From contig JASDDO010000018.1 in the NCBI GenBank assembly GCA_030015575.1, positions 382,313,998-382,377,997 on the forward strand: a stretch of 64,000 nucleotides of DNA. The letters run 5' to 3'. The DNA is from Agapanthus africanus (taxonomy: Eukaryota; Streptophyta; Magnoliopsida; Asparagales; Amaryllidaceae). Numbering within the stretch: position 1 is the stretch's first letter; each line of letters opens with the position of its first letter. Shown one piece after another: positions 22,201-33,000 of this stretch. The position numbers and the translations under genes were made by a program. The notes under the pieces are model-generated. The model was not told where the DNA came from and did no database searches. It worked only from the letters and a program-made list of their open reading frames with translations.

Positions 22201-25200
22201 TCAGATATCGTGAAATGCCGGATGGTTTTATCAAATATCGGGTTGTACATTTTTGTAATATAAACGTCATCAAGAACACTTATTTTTATAAGAAAAAAAT
22301 TAATTTATTCAGATTTTTAGTTTTATTAAATTTATGTCTTTCTCAATAGCTCACTATTAGAGCGATCGCTTATTAAGCAGACCATCGTAGGCAACTAAGA
22401 TGTCTTTTGTTTTTTATTTTTGCAATGGACCGAGATAGTTACTTAATGTACAAAGCCTAAAGCCTAATACCCAAAAGAAAATTACCTAATTTTTTTTCAA
22501 CATATCGGTAAATGTCGGATAAAATGATGACATGACGACATGTCGGCCGACATCACGAAATGTCGGCCAACATTTACAAAATATCGGTAATTGAAATAAT
22601 TATGCATATCTATGTCGTTTTCTTTCCGAAACCGACATGTCGCCGACATTTCTGCGATGTCGGCCAACATTTAGAACTTTGATTTACAAGGACATGTCAC
22701 AAGACAGATTAATATTTGTTACTTCAGGCAACTGCTCACGAGGTGCAAAACCTTCTTGTTTCTGGTAGAAGGAAAGAGGCCCTCCATTGTGCACAAGCAG
22801 GTCAGTTGTGGGGCCCTGCTCTTGTTCTTGCAGCACAGCTTGGTGAGAAGGTCTGCTCCATTTGTCTCAACTTTCTGTACAATTTGAACCGTGTTGCTTT
22901 CATTGTTGCTCTCACTATTTCTCTTTCTAAAACCAGCATTTCTCTTGTATTTGCTTACTTTGATGCACAGTATTATATTGAAACCGTGAAGCAAATGGCA
23001 CAGCGTCAGTTCACAACTGGGTCGCCTTTACGAACTCTATGCCTACTTATTGCCAGGCAACCTGCAGATGTGTTTTCTGCCGAACCGAATACAAACAGTG
23101 GTGTAAATGTGCCTCAACAGACAACTCAGGTGAAGCATTTGACGATCGTATTTCTGATGCTTTCCAATAAGTCCGTCAACATCATGTGATAGCGTTGCCA
23201 ATTGTAAATCTTGAATACGTCTATTATTAGGTTTATACTTTATATGGCCGGTCGTTTTCTACTATAAATCTCTGAGTAGGTTATATACTCCATCTAACAT
23301 CCATGAATATGTTTGAGCTTCTCCACTGTCATCTAATTCCATTTAAATCTCTTGATTGATGTCAAATGGATTTATATCAGGAATCGCTGTTTGTTAATAT
23401 GCTATGTATATTTAGCTAAACTTGAAAATTTGCTTTATAAAGTGAACCTATCCGGCATGCTTTTATGGGACAGGTTCTGGGCAGCATGCTTGATGACTGG
23501 GAAGAGAACTTGGCCATCATAACTGCAAATAGAACAAAAGATGATGAGCTTGTAATAGTTCATCTTGGAGATTGCCTGTGGAAAGAAAGAGGAGAGGTTT
23601 GCATCTCATATTGTATTTCTAGGTTGTTTCATCAAAGGTACCTCTCAATAAATTTGAAGCATGATATGCTAACAACAGTCTTGTGTTGCAGATAACTGCA
23701 GCACACACCTGCTACTTGGTCGCAGAAGCAAACTTCGAATCGTACTCTGACACCGCAAGATTGTGTCTTATTGGTGCAGACCACTGGAAAGGTCCTCGAA
23801 CTTATGCCTCCCCTGAGGCCATTCAGGTTTATTCTCCCTTCTCTCGTACTAATTATGTTTGTCGATGCATCTGTATGCTATATGGTAAGCAATAGCTCCA
23901 GCAAGTGCTTTGCCATCTGGACCTACAATTTTTAGAAAATAACTACGCTTTTATCATGTAGTTTTCACCTTAGACAGGTTAATTTTTAGTATAGCCAATA
24001 TAAATGCCGTCGTGATATTGCTGTCATCACTGCGATTTCTCACAATAATGAGGCTACAATTTCCTACGCAATATTCATTTCTGGTGTACTAATTTTCAAC
24101 TTACACGCCTATGCAATCACACTGACTACATCTGTCACCTTCTTGGGAACCTGCTGCACATCTTCATAAGCTGTAGATAAAGAATGGAGTATATCTTCTC
24201 TGTTATTTAAGCTTTTTTATGTAGAACGTGGCAAAAAATGTTAATCATCTATTTTAATTTTTAAGTGAGGTGTATCCCAGCATATTAAAAACATAATAAA
24301 CACAGCTCAACTGTATTTTGTCTGCAGCTCGTCTATTCGTGTGTGCATGCATGCTTTGCTTTTCAGGTCCAAAAAAGCAGACAATGTGTGAAAATGTAAA
24401 TTTCCGAAACTAGTATTCTGGGTCTTGGGAATATACATAATATTAGGAGTAGGCCACAAAACAAAGCATGCCTTGTGCCAGACACTTTGGTTATTATGTT
24501 GTATTCTTGGACCGACTTGCTTAACCTCATCCCTACAGAGGACAGAAATATACGAGTACTCGAAGGTGCTTGGGAATTCTCAATTTGTCCTACTTCAGTT
24601 TCAACCATATAAGATTGTCTATGCGTTCATGCTTGCTGAAGTAGGAAAAGTTTCTGACTCATTGAGGTGGGTAATATATTTATGCTTTTTTACTTGCCTA
24701 TTATCTTGCTTCATCTTTTGTGCCAATCTTAATCCAGGTACTGTCAAGCATCCGTAAAATTATTAAAAAATTCTGGTCGTGCTCCAGAAGTAGAAATGTG
24801 GAAATCACTTGTATCATCCCTTGAGGAGCGGTTACGAACCAGTCAGCAGGTATTCTTCATTTCTTCTTAGCCAGATTAGTTGCTGTAAATTAGTGTGCCC
24901 GCTTTATATCTAAACAAAGCAGTATGCCGGCTTGATACACATTGTTATCCCACAATCCAACACTTAAACTTTTGGGGTAAACTGCTTCTTGACATTTGCA
25001 AGTGTGTTAACTGAATTGTCTTTGATCTTAGTTGCTTCTCTTTTGCCAGGGTGGATACAGCACGAACTTGGCGGGACCTACGAAACTAGTGGGTAAATGG
25101 TTTACCACCATTGATAGATCCATTAATCGTATGATGGGTGGCGCCACTTCACCTCTTCCACCTCTGCCCCTCAACGTTGTAAATGGTAAAGAAAACCATA

Positions 25201-27336
25201 ATTTAGAAGGTAGTCAATCTACAATGGCCATGTCATCATTGATCCCATCAGCATCAGTTGAAGGGATTAGTGAATGGACAGCTGACAGCAACAGGAAAAA
25301 TATGCATGCCCGAAGTGTCTCGGAACCGGATTTTGGTAGAAACTCAAAACAGGTTGGTCGCCTTCATTTAATGGAGCCACAATTCTCTCCCATTTTTATT
25401 GGCCAAATTATAGGAAACTATCTTCCTGACTTTTGTCTGTAAAGAAGGTAACTACTTTCTCTTTTTAATAGAGGAGTTTTACCTCTACAATAACAGCCAT
25501 TCATTTCTTGTGTCTAAAATTTCATATTCTCAAAATTGCCCTTCGTGATCTGTCAATTAATCACTGAAATTGCAGACATCATACTTCAATTGGGGTGTTC
25601 TAGAACTAGCATTTTTTCTACCATTATATTTTCTTTCTTTCGTTCTTTTTTGGCTTTTTTTTGGGGGTGGGGGTGGGGTGGGGGGGGCGATGATTAGGGC
25701 AATATATCCTTCCATACATGCAAGACCGAGAGAGGTGGCAAGACAGAGAGAGGAGTCCTGTAATTTAGCCTTTTTTGCTTCTGACTTCTGTGCTGCATCA
25801 ACGGTTACATATTCTCAACTAAATCTATATGCCCAGTCTATCCATAAATTAATCATTTATATGCATATGCATTTTGGGAGTTGTATATAAGAGATTACCA
25901 TGTGCAGGATTCATCAAAGGATTCGAGTTCTACAGATGCAGAAAATAAAGTGTCACCGTCTCGTTTTGGGCGCATAGGGTCAACACTTCTAAAGTCTGTG
26001 GGTTGGGTGTCACGATCTCGCCAGGTAAAAAACTGCCTGCCTTATTCTAAACAGATTTTCCTCTTACATAGAAAACCAGATTATTATCTGCATACATTTT
26101 TTGCTTCTATTTTTAAGGCAAAATTGGGTGAAACAAACAAATTTTATTATGACGAAAAACTCAAGCGATGGGTTGAGGAAGGCGCTGCTGCGCCTCCAGC
26201 TGAAGAAATTGCTCCTCCACCACCACCAACAGCAGCATTGTTTCAAAATGGTTCGATTGATTATAACATAAATAATGCCTTCAAATCCCCAACTCCTGCT
26301 ACTAATGGGGTACAAGAAGCCAAGTCTCCTACTCCTGCAGGACATAGTTCTGGCATTCCATCAATCTCACCCGGGCCAAATCAATTCTCAGCTCGAGGAA
26401 GAATGGGAGTTCGATCGAGGTAGTTTTCCGTCCATTTGTCAATTTGTCTGTAGATCATACTTACAATCTCTCTGGTTTCGATAGAAAACAGATTGAAAAG
26501 CATTCTCCTCGTAGTTCCTAGTAGCAGGACTTTCTGGTTATTGGTATCATTGAAAATGGTTGATTTATTGCTTGCTCAAAGCTTGCAAAGCTGGAACCTC
26601 AAATTATTTTCCTCAACCCCTACCACAATTTTGGAGTATTGATGTAGCACCCAGAACTTTAAGATGATTAAGAGCCGCCAGGTTCAAATTTCATGGAGCT
26701 CAAATTTTGAAATTGCAGGTTAAAAAAATAATGGTGCACCGGAATCCTGGTTTTCACCCACAAAGAGGTCGCTTAACTTGAATATAAAAATAATTTCCTC
26801 AACTCTCACCACCGTCTTGAGAGTTTTTGTGGTCAAAACTTTAGGACACAAAATATATCATTTTTCTTATTTAGTTTTTGAAGCCATTGAGTTGTTTTCC
26901 CCTACTTCCAGATATGTTGATACCTTCAACAAGAGCGGTGTAGGAAAATCTTCAACCTCAAACTCATTCCCATCGTCACCTGTTCCAACTCTAAAACCAT
27001 TAAGTGGTGCTAAATTCTTCGTCCCCGTGACACCCGCAACTCCAGATGAACAAACTATTAATGCTCCAAGCGAAAACTTTGTATTCCACTATTAACAAAT
27101 CGTCATTCTCTCCACTATCTCCTCCAAGTCTACCATCAACAGGCATGCCATGTGTTCCGAGCATGAACAACATTATTCCCTCTGCAAGCAATGGAAACAA
27201 TAATGGGTCCTCTTCTTCTCATTCACGGAGAGCATCTTGGTCTGGAGGCTATGGGGATATGTTTAACCCTAATAAAATTACCGAACCTGTAAAAAATGGC
27301 GGAATTGGTGATGATCTCCATGAAGTTGCACTATGA
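19205..27336 (+). CDS. SEC16: Protein transport protein SEC16 (COPII assembly scaffold at ER exit sites)
   Basis: Coding exons that join in frame with GT-AG borders: 19205-20941, 21075-21401, 21968-22096, 22728-22850, 22971-23129, 23474-23596, 23692-23826, 24539-24666, 24738-24849, 25050-25352, 25908-26024, 26118-26419, 26912-27336; about 1370 residues, close to plant SEC16 (Arabidopsis MAG5/SEC16A). The N terminus is acidic and disordered, starting MATASSPFDDQTDEDFFDKL. Two aromatic OCRE-like repeats lie at about residues 238-262 (YPGWKYDHSTGQWYQIEG) and 346-368 (YPEWYYDTNTQRWYTLESY). The conserved central domain begins near residue 548 (RPPHALVSFGFGGKLIVMKD) and runs through exon 9 (GPLVGGHAAAKDVNKWIDER, LWGPALVLAAQLGE, TYASPEAIQRTEIYEYSK). 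The C-terminal part has the RSVSEPDFGR, KFYYDEKLKRWVEEG, GAKFFVPVTP and RRASWSGGY motifs. In the family this protein recruits Sec13/Sec31 and Sec23 and organises COPII budding on the ER. The last exon needs a one-base frame change at about 27060-27095 to reach the HEVAL end; read straight, it stops at 27095. The start is the first ATG of the conserved frame. It could be a recent pseudogene, an allele or an assembly error, but all other exons are intact. Confidence 0.93.
22142..22681. mobile_element. hAT-type MITE (540 bp) filling SEC16 intron 3
   Basis: It is flanked by a perfect 8-bp duplication ATTTACAA (22134-22141 and 22682-22689). The terminal inverted repeats are CAATGTTCTAAATTTTGG on the left and, in reverse complement, CAAAGTTCTAAATGTTGG on the right. 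The interior is rich in GATGTCGG/CCGACAT words. It has no coding capacity. It accounts for 548 of the 631 bp of the intron. Confidence 0.9.
25663..25687 (+). other. Canonical G-quadruplex motif in SEC16 intron 10
   Basis: Four G runs of 5, 5, 4 and 8 bases are separated by single T residues on the sense strand. Single-base loops are the most stable arrangement known for parallel G-quadruplexes, so the pre-mRNA could fold here. There is no evidence of function. Confidence 0.75.
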
Positions 27337-27960
27337 TCCTCATACACCAGTTTGGTCAATCGCCTTGTTGAGCTGCAAAGGAAATATTCAACTGTAATAT
27401 CTTTCAGAATATCTATGCTATGCTCCAAATTTGGAGCAGGAGTCGGACACATGAAATCATGTGGACGCCATTTGTACAGATATGATTTGTTGATTTGTTA
27501 CAAAACAAGAAGCCCTAATTGTTTGGTGAGGGGCAAATGGAATATTTAAAGGAAAAGACTTATAAGGATCCCATTTCAGGAGGGCTAAAAAGTTGGTTCT
27601 CAATCTTTTACTGGACAGTGTATGAGTTACTTTTGGCTGAAGGCCAATGTTTATAACAGGATGATGTATAATGTTAACAAAAATGCTGCTTCAAAAGAAA
27701 GCTTTGTTATTTTTGCAGTTGAAGAACCAATACAGCAACTTATTTTGGTATTATACATGGACTGCACGTAAAAAATTCCATACATGGAATTGAAATACTT
27801 CCAAGTCTGTCGCATGTAAATATTTAAACATGCTTATTATGTAACATTTAAAATTGGATGTCTTTCTCAGTTCATATCAATATCGATCTGAACCTTTGGT
27901 GTTTTCGTCGCTATTAACATCATTAAAACATTATGTATATATAAGCAAAAGCTGAATAAA
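27337..27960 (+). other. SEC16 3' UTR (approximate)
   Basis: The region follows the SEC16 stop codon. Several AT-rich stretches could serve for 3' end formation; an AATAAA is at 27955-27960. The real polyadenylation site is not determined. Confidence 0.4.
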
Positions 27961-28460
27961 GTTAAAGTTATGCAGTGATAAAATGATTCTTTTTACTTTA
28001 TGAACAATGTTAAAAAATACTTGAAAGAAATTTTGATTATAAGATTTTAGGACGCATAGAGTTTACGTATTTTCTTTGCTCATGTTTAACTTCAATTTAG
28101 CAATTTTATTAACATTTTCATTGCATTGCTGTATGTGAAAGAATAATTTTCAATGGGTTTTTTTTTGTATCAATATCGATCTAAATTTTTGGTGTTCTTG
28201 TCGCTATTAACGTCATTAAAACATCATGTATATATAAGCAAAAGCTGACTAAAATTATGCAGAGATAAAATAATTCCTTTTATTTTAAACAATGTTTAAA
28301 AAAATGCTTAAAAGAAACTTTAAATATAAGATCTTAAAATAAAATAAGATGCATAAAGTGTACATACTTCTTTGCTCATGTTGAATTTCAATTTGGCAAT
28401 TTTGTAAACATCTCTATTGCATTATTGTATGGGAAAGAAAAAATTTCAATGTATTTTTTA
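27874..28460. repeat. Direct tandem duplication of about 290 bp
   Basis: Copy 1 is about 27874-28163 and copy 2 about 28168-28460. Shared words in the same order include ATCAATATCGATCT, GTCGCTATTAAC, TATATATAAGCAAAAGCTGA, TTTGCTCATGTT and TTGCATT. The copies differ by many substitutions and small indels, so the duplication is not recent. The AATAAA in copy 1 is changed to ACTAAA in copy 2. Confidence 0.85.
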
Positions 28461-30059
28461 CTTGTTGAATGCAACATGAGGGAGGGAGGGGGAGTATCCA
28501 TGTGGTTATTATTTGTTTGGGAAATATTAATATGGATTTTTTTTTAATGCCAGGTCACAGAGAGAGAGAGAGAGAGAGAGGGAGGGGGGGTACGGGGGAA
28601 TAGTTGTTGTGCAGATAGAGAGGAAGTAGTTAGCAATTTTTTTAATTTTAATTTTAATTTTTTTTTGCTAGTAAAAAGAGAATTTTATAGCTCTTTATGA
28701 GCCTATCATTGAAATTGGATTCTCAATTTCAAACCACCTCCTTTTAGCATTATAATAGTAGAGTTAATGTTGATTCAAAGATAAGCTAGTGAAAAACCAA
28801 GGAGACACCGATTAATAGACCTAAATGGACTTATTAGGGCGTGCGGTTTTTTCATTTAATTTTTGCTAAAGATTTTCAGTATTTGCTTGGTTTTGCCTGT
28901 CAAATAACTTTACCAAAGCTTGGACTTAGAAAGGAAAATTTTGAAGCTGCTGATTTTCTAATTTTTCCCTTTCTTGAAGTTGCCTTATTAGAGGTATTCG
29001 GCAGGATGTGGGGAAGAGCGTTCAAGACAACTTACAGTGGGAGAGATAAAAACATGTGATGAAAGGGCTAGGGATGAGAGAAAGAAAGAAGGCTTCTTTG
29101 ATGAGGTGAAAGTTTAGATATTAACTTGCTTTAATTTTATTGCTTCTCCTGTATTTCTTTCTATCCCCTTGCATCCTCAAAAAATGCTGACAAATTATCC
29201 AAAACTCTCTGTGGGATTTACCCCTAGCTGCATTTCTAAAGGCAGCTTCACATTACAAGCCCAGAGTAGGAACAGGATACTTCATACAAATCAAATCACC
29301 CATGCAATCTGCTACAAAATGTGTTTCCAATCCAATAACGCTACCATAACACCTGCATAAAAATCTTCAACAAGGGAAATGTGCAATCGTTTCCATATCA
29401 TATTGTCTCATTGAACCACCATTGTCCTGATGACATGTACACAGAACATGGGAAAAAACTTCTATGCAAGAACTTGCATGGTGTAAACCACTTACAAACC
29501 CTTGGATGACTTTTCTTACGCAAATCCCAAAGCTATCCAAGAGCTTGCAAACGGCTTGCACCATGCAGGCCCTTGCATACTAGTTTTTTTTCCCAGAGAA
29601 CATGTTCCTCGAACAAAACTTAAATAGAGAAATATTACACTTTGTACTTTTGCATGTGCTACTTGATTATACTGTAAGCAATTTGGAATACATTAATTTT
29701 TTGATAACTTAAACGGGCACAATGTGTATATGAGATGTTTAAAATAATATTAAAACAATAGCAATTATTATAGAAAAGGCAAACTTCGCTCGCTCTACAA
29801 TAAAATTTACAGCAAAAAGTATTTCCCCATCCCACAGATCATGTACTCTACCGTTCACCAAGTTCACCAAGGATAAGACGCCTCTGTGTCAGGCTTGCTT
29901 AAAGCTTAACCGATTTTATGAATTTTCAGTCCTTCGAATACATATGACGATCATTGATTAAAAAATAAATAGATTACACCTCAATGAATTTGATAAATGG
30001 TGAGCTTAAAGGGTTAAAAAAAATGCTGATCGTTGATTGATTTATAGTAGATCTGGGCA
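28461..30059. other. Intergenic between the convergent genes, nothing recognised
   Basis: A (GA)n microsatellite and G-run lie at about 28558-28590. Open frames such as 28841-29059 and 29169-29360 have no recognisable domain. The region contains the ends of both convergent transcripts. Confidence 0.4.
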
Positions 30060-33000
30060 TTAGAACTCAGCAGAACCTGGTGCCCTTGGGAATGGGATTG
30101 CATCCCTTATGTTCTCTATTCCAGTAGCAAATTGCACAAGTCTCTCGAAGCCCAAACCGAAGCCGGCATGAGGTACTGAAACAGGGAAAATTACACCATA
30201 ATAACTCATAGGCATGAAAAACAAAAACATTCAAGTTGAAACTGCATTTACAGAGATCAAAATGATGAATAAACATATACAAAAGAAGAATACTAAATGC
30301 AAGGAAAATCTTGTTGCTTTCTAACTCGCATCCATGGACCATATATATGAGGAACTTAGAAAATCGGACAGAAAAATCAATCATCCACAAATTTAAGAAC
30401 TTATTAGGTAAAGGGTACAAAAGGAGAGACTGATTTTCATGGATTCGGAACCCCTGCTATTTTGGTTCCTTTCTATCCAAATCAACGGTCAGGGGTTTCT
30501 CCTTTATCAAAATCAACAGTGAGGATTTCTGTAAAACAAGGGGCTTGGGTATATGCGTATTGCACGTGCTTTGCACATATGACGTGTGTCCAGGATTTGG
30601 TTAGAGCACCAATACTATTATTTAAGCTAGCAGGCACTCCCATTCTGATTTTCACAAGGCGACCTTTAACTAGAAGTGTTTTTCCAGTTAATTACCCTAG
30701 TTTTTTTTATTTACTGAATGCTCCTATAAAATGCTACATCTGTGGTTACAGTAGTTGAATAAAATTTCCTTCAAACCAAAGTTCAAGATTTACTGTGATA
30801 ATAAAACCCTAAGACGACAAACTGGAAAAGCTCGCTGTCAAGGATGGTTTCGTGAAATTTAACACCCCCCCCCCCCCCCCCTCAAAAAATTAAAATAAAA
30901 TAAAATAAAAATAGAACACACAACAAAAAAAAAGGTAAACTTTACTTACTAGAACGTCCACATTTTTGGGTTTTTGAGATTACACCATTGAACTTTAAGA
31001 ATGCTATAAAACCCCATTGAAGGACATTTTCGTAAAAAAAAAGTGATTGGTATTTTTGTCAAAAAAATGCCATGTTTCGTTCATTTTAAGTCTATTAAAT
31101 CTATCGGCAAGCCATTTTGAAGTTATTCAGTCCAATTGTGGCTTGCATGAGTTAATCATTTAACGATTTCCGACAACATTGATGGTTCAGTAAGGTTTTA
31201 TGGTAATTTTTAAAGTTCAGTGGGGTTTTATCTCAAAAAACCCCAAAAGCGGAAGGTGTTCGGTAAAGTTTAACCGGGGGGGGGGGGGGGGAGGAAGAAG
31301 AAGATGCTTTTCCCTTGCCTGATCCAAATCGCCGAAGATCAAGATACCACCAATAGCTGTTTTTGTCGAGATTTAACTCCTCTAAACGATTTTCTAGATA
31401 TTCAAGCCGTTCTTCTCTTTGGCTTCCACCAATAAGCTCACCAATCTGGCAAAAACAAACAGAGACTGAAGCTAACCAAAACAATCCAACTTCCCCCAAC
31501 CAATAAAAATAACAATAAGCCACAACACCTTGAGGTTACATCGATAAAAAAATACATTAAGCACATGTACACTAACAACAATAAATGGACGTCTAAGATG
31601 TAAATGTGAAAACAGCAATATATTTCTAACTGACCTTCAGACCCTGCATATCAAGAGACAAACTAAGATATATACTCAGAACACCAATCCTTTGTCTTCT
31701 AAATTATACCCCGACAAATGGAAGATATTAAAGAGCAAGTTGGTGTTATAATTTACTCTAGGAAAGTTATGTATGGTATGAGAAATTACTAACTTACCCT
31801 AGGAACCAGCAAATCCATCGCAGCGACTGTCTTCATGTCATCATTTTGACGCATATAAAAAGCTTTTATTTCCTACATTTTAACCACAGGTTAGGACATA
31901 AAACTTGATAGTATTCATGTCATCATCACGTGATTATAAAGGCTGGATGTGAGTTTACCTTAGGATAATCTCTGATTATCACAGGTCGTCCAGCAAAAGC
32001 TTCTTCTGTGATATACCGTTCGTGCTCACTTTGCAAATCAAATCCCCATTTTACCTATCAAATTCAGAATAAATAGAAAGTAAACTTTTGCACAACCTAA
32101 ATAATTAGGCTTGATTTCATACTAAGTAAACTAATTTTATTTAATTATAGGGTACATTATACCAAACACCGTAAGCTTTTCAGGATTTTTGAGACAATAC
32201 CAAGGACTTTGAAAAATACAACTTACACATCCACTTTTGTGTTTTCCACAAAACACCATCATGACATCAACAGCGGGACATTTTTTCATGAAAATACTTT
32301 CTCCTCTTATTAAAACATATCCATCCCTTTCTGATCTCCCTTCTCTTTTCCGAATTCCCATTCTCTGTTCTCCCTCTCCCTCTTCTCCTTAGCCCAATTC
32401 AAAGAAACCTATCCATTCCCTCTCCATTCTCCTTCTTTGTGCCCTGAAAAATACAATCGAAGATCATCCACAACTCTCCACTACCCTTCTTCCTTCTTCC
32501 TTCAAATTCATAGGAACCCTCTCTTATTTCCTCTCCTTTCTCCTTTCCAAAACTCAGGAGTCTCCCTTTTCTCTCTTCTCCCACTCTCTTTTCAACCGAA
32601 TACATCTCTCTTCCAATGGTCAAGAAGGCCATCCACAACTTTCAACCTTTCCCTCCCTTCTTCTTTCTCAAATTTCAACCAAACAGATCTCTCCCCAAAA
32701 AAAATTGACTTGGAAACTGAATTAGGTGAAGAGGATACTTGATTTTGGGTAGCTCACTTGATTGTAAAGAAAAGATAATGGGTTTAATTTGACGTTTGAA
32801 GTATAGATATTAAAGGGCTTGGTTTAGGGTTGATTAAAAGGGATTTAGAGTTTGGGTGAAGAAGGGTTTTAGTGAAGAAGATAAGAATATTTCAAGAAAA
32901 AAAGACTTGGGTGAAGAAGATAACGTTGATTTCAGAATATTCATCCCACGTGCAAGGCACAATTTAGCAGAGCTAACTTTTACAGAAGGAGGTGTTAGTT

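Noticed and set aside
27003-27142. An intron to explain the SEC16 frame change
   Set aside because: The only phase-compatible GT-AG pair removes the conserved GAKFFVP segment; other donors (for example GTATTC near 27083) are in the wrong phase for the available acceptors.
28841-29059. Possible small gene between SEC16 and SYNO
   Set aside because: No domain, no splice or homologous context, and lies where the two convergent transcripts end.
32437-32742. 101-codon plus-strand frame in SYNO intron 11
   Set aside because: CT-rich low-complexity sequence inside foldback element A; Ser/Pro/Phe composition without domain.
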